Position numbers and translations under genes: made by a program. DNA of 64,000 nucleotides from NCBI RefSeq assembly GCF_910594005.1, contig NC_057818.1:58354001-58418000 (forward strand), read 5' to 3'. The DNA comes from Cervus elaphus (taxonomy: Eukaryota; Chordata; Mammalia; Artiodactyla; Cervidae). This document shows positions 1 to 11,644 of the stretch, piece after piece (the first letter of the stretch is position 1; every line of letters begins with the position of its first letter). The notes under the pieces were generated by a model. That model had not been told where the DNA came from. It saw only the letters and a list, made by a program, of their open reading frames with translations, and made no database searches.

Positions 1-1273
1 TGCCACAGTATCTGAACCCCATCTTCTTTAACCATTCATCTGTCTTCTACACTTAGGTTTCTTTTGTATCTTGGTGATTGTATCCAGTGATGCCATGATG
101 GTTGGTGTGCAGTATGTTTTGAAATTTTGGTTTTCCCAGGATCCATGCCCAGGCGTGGGATGGCTGGGTCACGTGGTACTTTGTTGTGGAGTGTCTGAAA
201 GCCCCTCCAGAGTGGATGCACTGATTTACATTTCTACCCACAGGGAAGGAGGGTTCCCTTCTCTCCACACCCCCTCCAGCATTTATTGTCGAATTTTTGA
301 GGGGGCCATGTTGACTGGTGAGAAGTGATACCTCACTGAACTTCTGATTTGCATTTTTCTAATGATTAGGGACGCTGAGCATCTTTTCACGTACTTTATG
401 GCCACCTAGATGCCTTCTCTGGATGCCTTCTTTGGAGAAATGCCCATTTAGATCTTTGGCCCATTTTTCTTTTCTCTTTCTTCTTAAATTGAGCTGCATG
501 GAGTGTTTGCATGTTTTGGAGATGAATTCCTTGTATCTCCATTTGCAAACACTTTTTTTTCACCCATTCTGAGGATTGTCTTTTTCTTTCATTTATGGTT
601 TACATTGCTGCTCAAATGCTTTTAAGGTTGATGAGGTCCCATTTGTTTAGTTTATTTTATTATTCTAAGAATGAATCCAAAAAGAACTGGCTGCAATTTA
701 TATCAAAGCATGTTCTGTATATTTTCCTCAAAAGCTTTATAGTATCCATCCCTCCATTTAGATCTTTAATTGATTTGGCGTATGTTTTTCTGCATGGGTT
801 AAGCAGTGTAGTGATTTCATCATCTTTTCACTTGTTTGAAGAACCTCCACCTTGTCATCCATACTGACGGTTAACAGCTTACCTTGCCAGCATCAGTGTA
901 GGAGGGTTCCCATTTCCCCACACCCTCTCCAGCATTTACTGTTTGTAGACTTTTTGCCAATGGCCATTCTGATCGGAGTGAGGTGATTCCTCATTGTACT
1001 TTTGATTTGAATTTCTGTAAGTTTTAGTGATACTGAAATCTTTTCATGTGATTATTTTGGAAGAATTTGAGTAAAACTTACCTCCCAAGGTTGGCTTCTT
1101 GACCAATTGCCAGGTTTTGAATTCTTTTTCCAGGATCTACCTAAGGTCATTTGTTGACAACAGGTGTTTATTCCTTGCATCCCTGAAGGCCTCAAGAATA
1201 ATACGTCCCCATCTTCACAGGTTTTAAGTTGTTGCTACCCAAAGGGGCCACAAGGTGGCAACATTTCTTCATG
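1..1273 (-). repeat. Composite L1-derived repeat unit, inverted copy
   Basis: Read on the minus strand this begins with the module CATGAAGAAATG...CCACCTTGTGG (1273 downward), passes a short L1 ORF2 C-terminal fragment (about 1060-885), then a second, further upstream piece of ORF2 (about 870 to the window edge). The same order of module, L1 fragment and L1 fragment occurs three times on the plus strand at 11.6-15.8 kb. The L1 parts are recognised by similarity to the better preserved L1 at 2195-5086. It is too degenerate to code. Confidence 0.75.
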
Positions 1274-1430
1274 CCCCACTCTTTTTATTACTTTGGTTAT
1301 TTAAATTTTTATATTCTATTGGAGTAGACGTGATTTCCGATGTTGTTTGTTTTTGGTTTTCAGGAACTTGAGTCAGTTATACATAGATGTATATCTATTA
1401 GACATGTGCCTTGTATTACATTGAGAAAAA
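1274..1430 (-). mobile_element. L1 3'UTR fragment
   Basis: The stretch carrying TTGGAGTAGACGTGATTT and AGTCAGTTATACATAGATG is a diverged reverse complement of the ruminant L1 3'UTR. It stands just before the composite unit, as the L1 3'UTR at 10790-11115 does on the other side. Confidence 0.55.
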
Positions 1431-2178
1431 CTGTACTTTGGAAAAATACATGTTTTTAGAGTTTCTAGAATATGTTCTTGAGTTTGCTAATCAGAGACTG
1501 CCAATGCAACAAATAGTTCACAGTTGCTTTCATCTTGGTTTTCACTAGGGGTTAATTTTTTAAGGTTAAAATTTATGGACTCAAATCTACTAAAGTGACA
1601 AGGAAAATGTTTGAGTGTGTATAGCAAGTCGGATATGTGCTGTCAGTGAGAGAAGAATATAAAGACTGGAAATATTTTTGTTGTAAAAAAGTAATGATAA
1701 TTCTATTCTCTAGTCAGTCATTTATAAATGGGGAAAAGTAGAACAAATTAATAAATTCTTGGCCTTGAGAGGCCTTTGGGGAATTTAGTCTCAGACTCCT
1801 GAGGAATTACAGCAGAGTCAGTATAGAAGAAGCTGTGTGGTCAGCACACCAAACTTATTTTTAAAACAAATTAGTCTTGGCCTAGTTTAATGAAAATGGA
1901 GGCAATTTTAGAAAGAAAATATGATTCACTAAATATTAAATTCTAGTTTTGTTAATTAAGGTCTATGTTTACTAAGAAACTCTTATGACATAGTTCCTTG
2001 CTTTTATGTTATAATGCTAATGAGAGTTACCTGAATTATTAAGGGGCTCTCTAAGTTCATTTCTAAAACTTATCTCAGTAATCAATCTTTGGATACAAGT
2101 TAAAATCTCCATGATCTATAGCCAGGAGATTAACACCAGGCTACAATTACTTAACAAATGAAGTCAGAGGACCTGGGA
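1431..2178. other. Unassigned AT-rich stretch
   Basis: No coding potential and no repeat family I can name. The last part, next to the L1 insertion, appears to continue the ERV-like arm that resumes at 5103. Positions 2179-2194 are the left target-site duplication of the L1. Confidence 0.4.
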
Positions 2179-2194
2179 CATATTGACTATACTT

Positions 2195-5086
2195 TTTTTT
2201 TTTTAATTAGTTGGAGGCTAATTACTTCACAACATTGCAGTGGGTTTTGTCATACATTGACATGAATCAGCCATGGAGTTACATGTATTCCCCATCCCGA
2301 TCCCCCCTCCCACCTCCCTCTCCACCCGATTCCTCTGGGTCTTCCCAGTGCACCAGGCCCGAGTACTTGTCTCATGCATCCCACCTGGGCTGGTGATCTG
2401 TTTCACTATAGATAATATACATGCTGTTCTTTCGAAACATCCCACCCTCACCTTCTCCCACAGAGTTCAAAAGTCTGTTCTGTACTTCTGTGTCTCTTTT
2501 TCTGTTTTGCATATAGGGTTATCATTACCATCTTTCTAAATTCCATATATATGTGTTAGTATGCTGTAATGTTCTTTATCTTTCTGGCTTACTTCACTCT
2601 GTATAATGGGCTCCAGCTTCATCCATCTCATTAGGACTGGTTCAAATGAATTCTTTTTAATGGCTGAGTAATATTCCATGGTGTATATGTACCACAGCTT
2701 CCTTATCCATTCATCTGCTGATGGGCATCTAGGTTGCTTCCATGTCCTGGCTATTATAAACAGTGCTGTGATGAACATTGGGCTGCACGTGTCTCTTTCA
2801 GATCTGGTTTCCTCAGTGTGTATGCCCAGAAGTGGGATTGCTGGGTCATATGGCAGTTCTATTTCCAGTTTTTTAAGAAATCTCCACACTGTTTTCCATA
2901 GTGGCTGTACTAGTTTGCATTCCCACCAACAGGGTAAGAGGGTTCCCTTTTCTCCACACCCTCTCCAGCATTTATTGCTTGTAGACTTTTGGATAGCAGC
3001 CATCCTGACTGGCATGTAATGGTACCTCACTGTGGTTTTGATTTGCATTTCTCTTATAATGAGTGATGTTGAGCATCTTTTCATGTGTTTGTTAGCCATC
3101 TGTATGTCTTCTTTGGAGAAATGTCTGTTTAGTTCTTTGGCCCATTTTTTTATTGGGTCATTTATTTTTCTGGAATTGAGCTGCAGGAGTTGCTTGTATA
3201 TTTTTGAGATTAATCCTTTGTCTGTTTCTTCATTTGCTATTATTTTCTCCCAATCTGAGGGCTGTCTTTTCACCTTGCTTATAGTTTCCTCTGTTGTGCA
3301 AAAGCTTTTAAGTTTCATTAGGTCCCATTTATTTATTTTTGCTTTTATTTCCAATATTCTGGGAGGTGGGTCATAGAGGATCTTGCTGTGATTTATGTCG
3401 GAGAGTGTTTTGCCTATGTTCTCCTCTAGGAGTTTTATAGTTTCTGGTCTTACATTTAGATCTTTAATCCATTTTGAGTTTATTTTTGTGTATGGTGTTA
3501 GAAAGTGTTCTAGTTTCATTCTTTTACAAGTGGTTGACCAGTTTTCCCAGCACCACTTGTTAAAGAGGTTGTCTTTTTTCCATTGTATATCCTTGCCTCC
3601 TTTGTCGAAGATAAGGTGTCCATAGGTTCGTGGATTTATCTCTGGGATTTCTATTCTGTTCCATTGATCTATATTTCTGTCTTTGTGCCAGTACCATACT
3701 GTCTTGATGACTGTGGCTTTCTAGTAGAGTCTGAGGTCAGGCAGGTTGATTCCTCCAGTTCCCTTCTTCTTTCTCAAGATTACTTTGGCTATTTGAGGTT
3801 TTTTGTATTTCCATACAAATTGTGAAATTATTTGTTCTAGTTCTGTGAAAAATACCGTTGGTAGCTTGATAGGGATTGCACTGAATCTATAGATTGCTTT
3901 GGGTAGAATAGCCATTTTGACAATATTGATTCTTCCAATCCATGAACATGGTATGTTTCTCCATCTGTTTGTGTCCTCTTTGATTTCTTTCATCAGTGTT
4001 TTATAGTTTTCTATGTATAGGTCTTTTGTTTCTTTAGGTAGATATACTCCTAAGTATTTTATTCTTTTTGTTGCAATGGTGAATGGTATTGTTTCCTTAA
4101 TTTCTCTTTCTGTTTTTTCACTGTTAGTATATAGGAATGCAAGGGATTTCTGTGTGTTAATTTTATATCCTGCCACTTTACTATATTCATTGATTAGCTC
4201 TAGTAATTTTCTAGAAGAGTCTTTAGGGTTTTCTATGTAGAGGATCATGTCATCTGCAAACAGTGAGAGTTTCACTTCTTCTTTTCCTATCTGGATTCCT
4301 TTTACTTCTTTTTCTGCTCTGATTGCTGTGGCCAAAACTTCCAAAACTATGTTGAATAATAGTGGTGAGAGTGGACACCCTTGTCTTGTTCCTGATTTCA
4401 GGGGGAATGTTTTCAATTTTTCACCATTGAGGGTGATGCTTGCTGTGGGTTTGTCATATAAAGCTTTTATTATGTTGAGGTATCTTCCTTCTATGCCTGC
4501 TTTCTGGAGAGTTTTAATCATAAATGGGTGTTGAATTTTGTCAAAGGCTTTCTCTGCATCTATTGAGATAATCATATGGTTTTTATCTTTCAATTTGTTA
4601 ATGTGGTGTATTACATTGGTTGATTTGCGGATATTAAAGAATCCTTGCATTCCTGGGATAAAGCCCACTTGGTCGTGGTGTATGATTTTTTTAATATGTT
4701 GTTGGATTCTGTTTGCTAGAATTTTGTTAACGATTTTTGCATCTATGTTCATCAGTGATATTGGCCTGTAGTTTTCTTTTTTTGTGGCATCTTTGTCTGG
4801 TTTTGGAATTATGGTGATGGTGGCCTCATAGAATGAGTTTGGAAGTTTACCTTCTTCTGCAATTTTCTGGAAGAGTTTGAGTAAGACAGATGTTAGCTCT
4901 TCTCTAAATTTTTGGTAGAATTCAGCTGTGAAGCCATCTGGTCCTGGGCTTTTGTTTGCTGGAAGATTTCTGATTACAGTTTCAATTTCCTTGCTTGTGA
5001 TGGTTCTGTTAAGATCTTCTATTTCTTCCTGGTTCAGTTTTGGAAAGTTATACTTTTCTAAGAATTTGTCCATTTCATCCAAGTTG
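2195..5086 (-). mobile_element. 5'-truncated young L1 (bovine type)
   Basis: A minus-strand L1 starts with a poly(T) tract (the poly-A tail) at about 2195, followed by the 3'UTR and the C-terminal two thirds of ORF2, and ends at 5086 by 5' truncation. It is flanked by a perfect 16-bp direct repeat, CATATTGACTATACTT, at 2179-2194 and 5087-5102. The exact duplication and the nearly open ORF2 mark a recent insertion by target-primed reverse transcription. It splits an older ERV-like sequence that continues on both sides. Confidence 0.95.
2536..5086 (-). pseudogene. L1 ORF2 C-terminal part, one in-frame stop
   Basis: This is the reverse transcriptase and C-terminal region of L1 ORF2. The visible motifs are SPGPDGFTAEFYQ, the block PLLFNIVLEVLA, and the catalytic FADD in LSLFADDMILY. 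The distal part ends in the usual L1 sequence WYIYTMEYYSAIKKN and a stop at 2536. One frame is open from the truncation point to that stop except for a TAG at 3721-3723, where the family normally has tyrosine (LRLY then stop). The endonuclease and ORF1 are missing, so it cannot mobilise itself. Calling it recent rests on the single lesion and the perfect TSD. Confidence 0.9.
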
Positions 5087-5102
5087 CATATTGACTATAC
5101 TT

Positions 5103-6830
5103 AAAACAGGTTCTCAAATTCTTACTTATGATCCTACTAATACTGCTAGCTATATTATTTGCCTTTCTGCCTGCTTTCCACAATTGTTTCTTGCATTACT
5201 GAATGCGTGACTGAGCGGCTGATAAAATGATGATATGAGATCAGTGAGGGTGATGGTGAAACTCTAGGTGTGGGAAGAAGCAACAAGAGGGGACGTTTTC
5301 ATGGACCATAGAGGCAGGTGAGACAGGCGATCCAGGGTCTATTGGCTCCTGTTTCTTGGGTTAGTGGCCTGTCAGCAGAATCTTTGCCAGACCTAAGAAT
5401 GAGCATTCCTAGCACCATGGGACAAAATGGACGTGATATGCCCCCAAAACCATGGTCAAATTTATGGCCACAAATGGGCCATGCCAACTGAAAACGAGCA
5501 CTTGCCATCTGCCTCTGCTAGGATTAGATCCGGACCTGCTGCAGCATCTGCCCTGCAACACGCCCTGAAAGGTATTGAGGGGGGAGATCAGGAACGAGGC
5601 ATCTGTGCTCTGGGAAAAGCTGGCAGAACAGGCCTTCAGATAGTTAGATACTCTCAGGCAAAGATTTTCATGAGCCCAGATTTTGTCTCTTCTCATACCT
5701 AGAGGAGCACTAAAGTCAGTAACAGTGACAACTGCTCTGATTAATATGTGAATCAATATGTGAATCAAAGGTTAGAACCTACTTAGATAAAACTAGACAA
5801 CTGGCTACCAGGCTACAGGTCTTCTTGAAGTGCCAGGTCTAGACTGGGATTCCAGCTTATTCAACTGGGGAAAAATTGTGATTGATTTTTTATATGAATG
5901 TTCAGGTTTTCACTCCTCCAACTACTTGAAACTGAGTCTGTCACACCTACATCAGTCACTCTGGGCTAATACAAAGACATAAAAGCATGTGAGACCACCG
6001 CAGAAGGCTCCATGCCTTTGGAGAGGGTATCACCAGTGTGACTCTATCTGAACCAGGATCAAAATTGCTAAGAAATGTAACCTGGTTCTTACTCCTGCTA
6101 TAGCTCCTGCTCACAATAATTTGTGATAATTTATCACATATCTCTGGCCCCTGGCTTTTTAAATCCACTTGTTGTGTTTGTCTCTTTCAGATTACGATAG
6201 TTTCCCATCAAGATAATGGTTCCAGCTACTCCTCGGAACAGACCCTGTGGGATTAACAACAGAAGTCACCCTGGGCCCCTGAATGAGACAGGGTGAGAGC
6301 TCCATGCCCCCAGCTAGGTAAGGTCTACGAGCCCCACGCCAGCCTGGAGAAGCTACAGAAGACAGACCTTCGCCCTTCAGCCTCCCAATAAAGATTTTTG
6401 GGGTTCATGTCTCTCAGTGGGATTTGAGGTAGGAGACAGAGGGGCCTGTGGGCTGGACAGCTGGTGTTTGTCAAGTGGAGTGAAATGGCAGCTTTGTTCT
6501 CACTCACACACTCCAAGGACAAATCTAGTGGCAGAAGCTGAAGTCTGCTGGAGTGAAGAGATAAGGGGCCCACTCCTGAGGTCAAAGAAGACTGCCCTGT
6601 ACAAGGGCAGGAAGGCTCCTTGATGGCCGAAAAGGAAGGGGGCCCCATCTCATAATAAGTGTGGACATGCACCCACAGGCCTCTGTGGGGGGATCAGTCT
6701 TAGCAAATGTTGTGCCCACGTCGTGGGGAGGGTGCAGGGACCAGTCAGGTGTGAAAAAAGAGACAAGGTGATCGGCCAAAGGTAACCGAAGACCCAGAAG
6801 GACGGTCCTGAATGAGGGACTTACATCGCC
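5103..6830 (+). mobile_element. ERV-like arm (env end plus LTR-like), left copy
   Basis: This stretch is the reverse complement, at moderate divergence, of 8890-10660. Matching landmarks are TTTCTTGCATTA (about 5190 and 10590), TTTTCATGGACCA (about 5297 and 10470), the ACTCCTCCAACTACTT block (about 5917 and 9812) and ACACTCCAAGGACA (about 6510 and 9230). The right copy, read on minus, encodes a hydrophobic membrane-anchor segment resembling a retroviral Env tail. Downstream comes AATAAA (6387-6392) followed by a TCATGTCTCTCAG-type R/U5 sequence. I infer the 3' end of an endogenous retrovirus; the family is not identified. Confidence 0.6.
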
Positions 6831-7550
6831 TCCCCCTGGCTCCTCCTCAGGACACACACACTTCTCTTGGTTCTGCATGTCTGCGCCGCTTCTGTCTTAA
6901 ACACCCTGTGTTTCTCTACGCTCTCCCAGATGTTATGCTGTGTCGATAACAATGGACTTCTATACGTATTTACACCTCTTCCCTCCTTAAAATATTCTTG
7001 GGTTCAAACCAGGGAACGACCAAAGGTCACTTTGCTTCTACACTCTGGCCACCGGCGGTCTCATGGGTGGCAGGCCTGCTTTTCATCCAGGGCGCCCTGG
7101 TTCAACTCCGGGCAGGGAGCCGAGATCTCTCTCCAGGCCCGCTCACGGCGGTCTCCCCGAGATCATGATCGTACGTTTTCTGTCACCACGGCTGGAAAAG
7201 GCATTATTTCATCGCATGTTGTGGTAGAATAATATCGCCTTGTGTGTCTGTACTGCGTCTTTTCTCTCTGTCATCTCTCCTTCTGAACGTCAGTTGCTTC
7301 ACCGTCTTGGTTATTGAACCTAGAGCTGCCGATATCGCTGGGGTGTGGCTGTCTTCTAAAATATTAGTTTTTCTCCAGATCTCTCCCCAGGCATGGGAGC
7401 CCAATCAATGAAAATTCATACACATATAAGAGTTTTTAATTTATTTTTTATTGCTGGATAATAGCTTTGAAATTTTCTGTCAGTTTCTGACTAAACTCAT
7501 GCCAGCTCTAATTATAACTTATTTGAGGTTGAACTGATTTATGATGTACG
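6831..7550. other. Unassigned spacer of the inverted duplication
   Basis: No gene recognised. A tRNA B-box-like stretch (GGTTCAACTCC near 7099) is present, but the arms of a tRNA do not pair convincingly. The 3' part (7430-7550) is AT-rich. Confidence 0.4.
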
Positions 7551-8080
7551 GGCCTTAGTGAGTAGCAGATTCAGGCCTTAGTGTGGAACAGACAGGCCTT
7601 AGCATTGACCAGACTTGGTGCGAACTAGAGTCAGGCCTTAGTGTGGACCTGAGTCTGTACTGAGTGTCGACCAGAGTCAGGTCTAGGTCTGGACCAGAGC
7701 CAGACCTAAGTGGGTAACAGTCATGCATCAGGTAGACTGGGTTCCACACTCAGGCCTGACTCTGGTCCACACTCAGGCAGACTCTGGTCCAGCATAAGGC
7801 CCGCCTCTGGTACTGACTTTGGCCTGACTCTAGACCATGCTAAGGCCTCATTCTGATTCACACTAAGGCCTGATTTTGGACCTGCCACACTAAGGGCTCA
7901 CTGTGGACCATGCTAAAGCCCGACCCTGGTCCACACGTGGGCCCGGCCCTGGTCCACACTGAGGCCTGACTCTGGTCCACGCTCGGGCCTGACCCTGGTC
8001 CACCCGCAGGCCTGACTGTGGTTCTGGCTTAATCCTGACTCTGGTACAAGTTAGGCCTGACCCTGGTAAAAACAACTGTG
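7551..8080. repeat. Degenerate minisatellite
   Basis: Variants of AGGCCTGACTCTGGTCCACACT recur about every 25-45 bases, with substitutions and length changes. There is no sustained open frame. It lies close to the symmetry centre of the surrounding inverted duplication. Confidence 0.85.
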
Positions 8081-8114
8081 AAAATCTGGGGGCAGTTAAC
8101 ATCCACCAAGCCTG

Positions 8115-8335
8115 CGTGTGCGCTCAGTTGATTTCAGTCGTGTCTGATTCTTTGTGACGCTGTGGATTGTGGCCCGCCAGTCTCTGTCCATTGTATTCTC
8201 CAGGTAGGAATTCTGGAATGGGTTTCCATGCCCCCCTCGAGGTATCTTCCTGACCCACGTATCCAACCAGTGACGTCTCCTGAGTTTTCTGCATCTCAGG
8301 CAGATTCTTTACTGCGGAGCCACTGGGAAGGCCCT
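8115..8335 (-). mobile_element. Bov-tA SINE
   Basis: A tRNA-Glu-derived ruminant SINE read on minus, with the usual GACTCT-like and CATGGG-like body and the box-B region GATCC...TGGG. It is flanked by the 11-bp direct repeat CACCAAGCCTG at 8104-8114 and 8336-8346. Confidence 0.9.
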
Positions 8336-8346
8336 CACCAAGCCTG

Positions 8347-8579
8347 GGGACCTACTTAAAGAAAAAGAACCTTACTCTCAACAACTGTTCTCTGAAAGGT
8401 AGTGGACAAGAGCCTAAGACCCAAATCACTAAGGCCCCACCTCACAGCCCCTCCCCGGAGGCCCCACCTTGGCAGGACCCCGCCCCACCCTGCTTCTCCC
8501 CGGAGGCCCTGCCTCCCCTCTCCTCCCCAGGGACCCCGGCCCTCCCCTCACTGGTTTCGGAATCAGGTCCTCACTGATT
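8347..8579. other. GC-rich sequence between minisatellites
   Basis: A C-rich stretch with several CCCCGGAGGCCC repeats. No gene recognised. Confidence 0.5.
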
Positions 8580-8885
8580 CCGGTTCTCATGTGGCTTTAC
8601 CCTGGTTCTCACAAGGCCCGACTGGCTCTGAGGCCCGACTCTGGCCTGAAGCCTGCCGCCGGTCCTCACTGAGGTAAGATTCCGGTTCTCACACGGCTCT
8701 ACCCTGGTTCTCACAAGGCCCGACTGGCTCTGAGGCCCGACTCTGGCCTGAAGCCTGCCGCCGGTCCTCACTAAGGTAAGATTCCGGTTCTCATACGGCT
8801 CTACCCTGGTTCTCACAAGGCCTGACTGGCTCTGAGGCCCGACTCTGGCCTGAAGCCTGCCGCCGGTCCTCCCTGAGGCCTTTGC
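8580..8885. repeat. 102-bp tandem repeat, three copies
   Basis: The copies start at 8580, 8682 and 8784 (CCGGTTCTCA...), giving an exact 102-bp period with few differences. Because 102 is a multiple of three, the repeat leaves a long fortuitous minus-strand frame with a 34-residue repeat. I do not regard that as a gene. Confidence 0.9.
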
Positions 8886-8889
8886 GCTC

Positions 8890-10660
8890 GTCAGCACCGT
8901 GCCTGCCGTGCCAGCACTCGGTGCTACTTCCCCGCCCTGGACGTCCGCCTGGGCTCCTGTTTGCCTGTGGCCTCTTACCTTGTTTCTTTTCCACACCCAC
9001 TCTTCCCTGGACCCTCCCCAGCACGCATGTACAGCCTTTTCCTCACGGTGATCCCCCACACGGGCCTGTGGTGCGTGTCCACACTTCCTGTGGGATGGGG
9101 CCACATGCTTCTCTCAGCCCCAAGTAGCCCTCCTGCACGTGTGCCGAGAGGGAAGCTTTCCCTGTCCTCAGGACTGGGCATTTTATCTCTTTACCCCAGC
9201 AGGGCTCAGCTTCTGCCGCTAGGTCTGTCCTTGGAGTGTCTGGGTGAGAACAAAGCTTCAACTTTACTCCACTCGACAGACCAGCTTTCCAGCCTGGGGG
9301 CCCTCTGTCTTCTACCTTAAATCCCTCTGAGAGACACGAACCAAAAAATTGTTTATTGGGAAGATGAAGGCGGAGGTCTCTCTTCTGTAGCTTCTTCAGG
9401 CTGGCATGGGACTGTAGACCCCACCTAGCTGGGGTCACAGAGGTCTCGCCCTGTCTCATTAAGGGACCCCAGGGTGACTTCTGTTATTCCCGCAGGATCT
9501 GTTCTGAGAATTGGCTGAAATCTCTGCATCACCACTATCTTGATGTGAAACTGTAGTAATCTGAAAGAGGCAAATTTAACAAGGAGATTTAGAAAGGCAG
9601 GGGCCAAAGATCAGCAAAAGAATTACTGTGACCAAGGGCCCAAGCAGGAGTAAGAGCCAGGTTATGCTTTTTAGCAATTTTGATCTAGACAGAGTCAGCA
9701 CTTGTGCTACCCTCTCCAAGGGAATGGAGCCTTCTGCTGTGGTCTCACATACTCTGACGTCGTTTGTATTAGCCCAGAGTGACTAAGGGAGGTGTGACAG
9801 ACTCAGTCGAAGTAGTTGGAGGAGTGAAAACTTGATCATTAATAAGCAAAGTAGATCTCTCATTCCCCCCCCCCCCCCCCAGGAGAGTAAGCTTGAATTC
9901 CAGTCTAGATCTAGCACTTCAAGGAGACCTTTAGCCTGGTAGCCAGTTGTCTAGATTTACCTAAATAGAGTTTAACCTCTGATGTGGTATTATTAGAACA
10001 CAAAAATCACAAAACCCAGAGCAGTTGTCACAGTTAACTGATTTTAGTGCTTCTCTAGGCATGAGAAGAGGCAGGAATCTGGGCTCATGAAAATCTTTAC
10101 CTGAAAACATCTAACTATCTGAAGGCTTGTTCTGCCAGTTTTCCCAGAGCACAGATGCCTCATTCCTGATCTCGCCCCTCAACGCCTTTCAGGGATTGTT
10201 GAAGGTCAACAATGGCAGTGGCTCCTGATTTAATCTTCGTAGGAGCAGACAGCAGGTGCCAGCTTCCTGTCAGCATGGCCCCTTCATGGCCGTAAGTCTG
10301 ACCACGGTTTTGGTGGCATTTCACATCCGGTTTGAGCCATGGTGCTAGGAATGTTTGTTCCCAGGCCTGGCAGAGATTCCACTGACAGGGCGCTCAGTGC
10401 AACGTTACTGGACGAGGCCATAACGCAGTAGCCAAGAGCCGCTGGACTACCTGTTTCTCCAGCCTCTGTGGTCCATGAAAATATTCCCACTTGGAGCTTC
10501 TTCCCAAATTTAAAGTTAAGCCATTACCATCATTGAGCTTGTGAGGAATTATATGTCATTGTTTCATCAGAGGCTCATATGTTTGCTAATGCAAGAAACA
10601 ACCGCTGTGTAAATCAGGCAGAGAAAGAAATAGCAGAGCCACAGCACCAGTAGGGTCACA
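8890..10660 (-). mobile_element. ERV-like arm, right (inverted) copy
   Basis: Reverse-complement partner of 5103-6830. On minus, the segment at 10806-10567 encodes a hydrophobic stretch (LVTLLVLWLCYFFLCLIY) typical of a retroviral Env membrane anchor. A polyadenylation-type TTTATT (AATAAA on minus) is at 9352-9357, followed by the CGTGTCTCTCAG motif. A poly(C) run at about 9867-9880 has no counterpart in the left arm. Frames are broken. ERV origin is an inference from the Env-like tail and the LTR-like end. Confidence 0.6.
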
Positions 10661-10789
10661 AGGGGAAATCGGAGCTCCTGTCCTAAGTGTAGCCAGCAGC
10701 CTGAATTGAATGTGGGCAGCCCGGCTGAGAACCAAGCGTGCTCCCCGCCAGACCACCAGGGGCCAGAGGCGAGAAGCAAAGCCACTTCC

Positions 10790-11115
10790 AGGTGGAATCT
10801 AAACATGGATACAAGTGAACTTCTTTACAAAACAGAAACAGCATCACAGACTTAGAAAATAAACTTATGGTTCCTCAAAGTGAAATGTGCGGGGCAGGAA
10901 GAAATTAGCAGGTTGATAATAACAAACACAGTACTATTTATACTTCTAAAATAATTCACAAGGACCCACCACAAAGCACAAGAAACCCTCTCAACACTCT
11001 GTAATAACCTCTGTGGGAAAAGAAACCAATAAAGAATATATGTACGTCCATGAATAAATGAATCAAGTTGCCGTTCAAGCCACCACAAGATAACCCCTGT
11101 AAACTACAATTCAAA
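10790..11115 (+). mobile_element. L1 3'UTR fragment
   Basis: Contains diverged forms of the L1 3' end: GTGGAATCTAAACATGGATACAAG, CTTAGAAAATAAACTTATGGTT, CTCTGTAATAACCTCTGTGGG and a terminal A-rich tract. Orientation is plus, opposite to the matching fragment at 1274-1430. Confidence 0.75.
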
Positions 11116-11644
11116 AAAACACATTTTTTAAAAAAGAGAAAAGAACTGCTGACTCTGTTCCCCTCAGGCCTTGGGGACCTGGGCTGGTGTCACAGGCCTG
11201 GAGTCTGAGCAGGCTGGGACCCCGGGCTGGGCTGTCCTGGGGCTGAGGGCGCTGGGGAGCGTGTGCCAGGCAAACAGCCCCCCACCCCATGGACCGGGAC
11301 CGCCTGTTCCCGTCTGCATGAGCCCACAGTCTCCAGATCCAGGGGACCCTCCTGCAGCAGGACCAACCCTGGTGCCCCCAAAGGATGGTGGGGTCTCTGG
11401 GCTGGAAGAGCTTTGCAAAGTGCCCTGGGCTCCGTGTCTCCTGGTGGCGGGGTTCCCACCTCCAGCCTCCTTCCTTAGGGTCACCCCACTGACAGAGGAC
11501 AGCTCCTTCTGCAGAGGGGTGTGGCAATCGTTGAGATCTGTCCAGGGATAAAGGCTCATCAGGGAGAAGTAAGGAGACACAGCCATGGGTGTATCCATTC
11601 TAATTAACAACCCAGAACAGGACTTGCCCTAAGGCGCTGGTGGG
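11116..11644. other. Unassigned GC-rich stretch
   Basis: Open frames exist in several registers only because the base composition is GC-rich. None resembles a family I know. No homologous copy is seen on the left side of the inverted duplication. Confidence 0.4.

Noticed and set aside
7040..7130. Possible tRNA gene (B-box-like GGTTCAACTCC)
   Set aside because: The acceptor and anticodon stems do not pair and there is no matching A box at the right distance.
8571..9104. Minus-strand 177-residue frame with an internal 34-residue repeat
   Set aside because: It is produced by the 102-bp minisatellite, whose length is a multiple of three. No start context, domain or conservation.
11111..11610. 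Several overlapping frames of 70-148 residues
   Set aside because: All frames are open in this GC-rich stretch and none shows a domain or splice structure.
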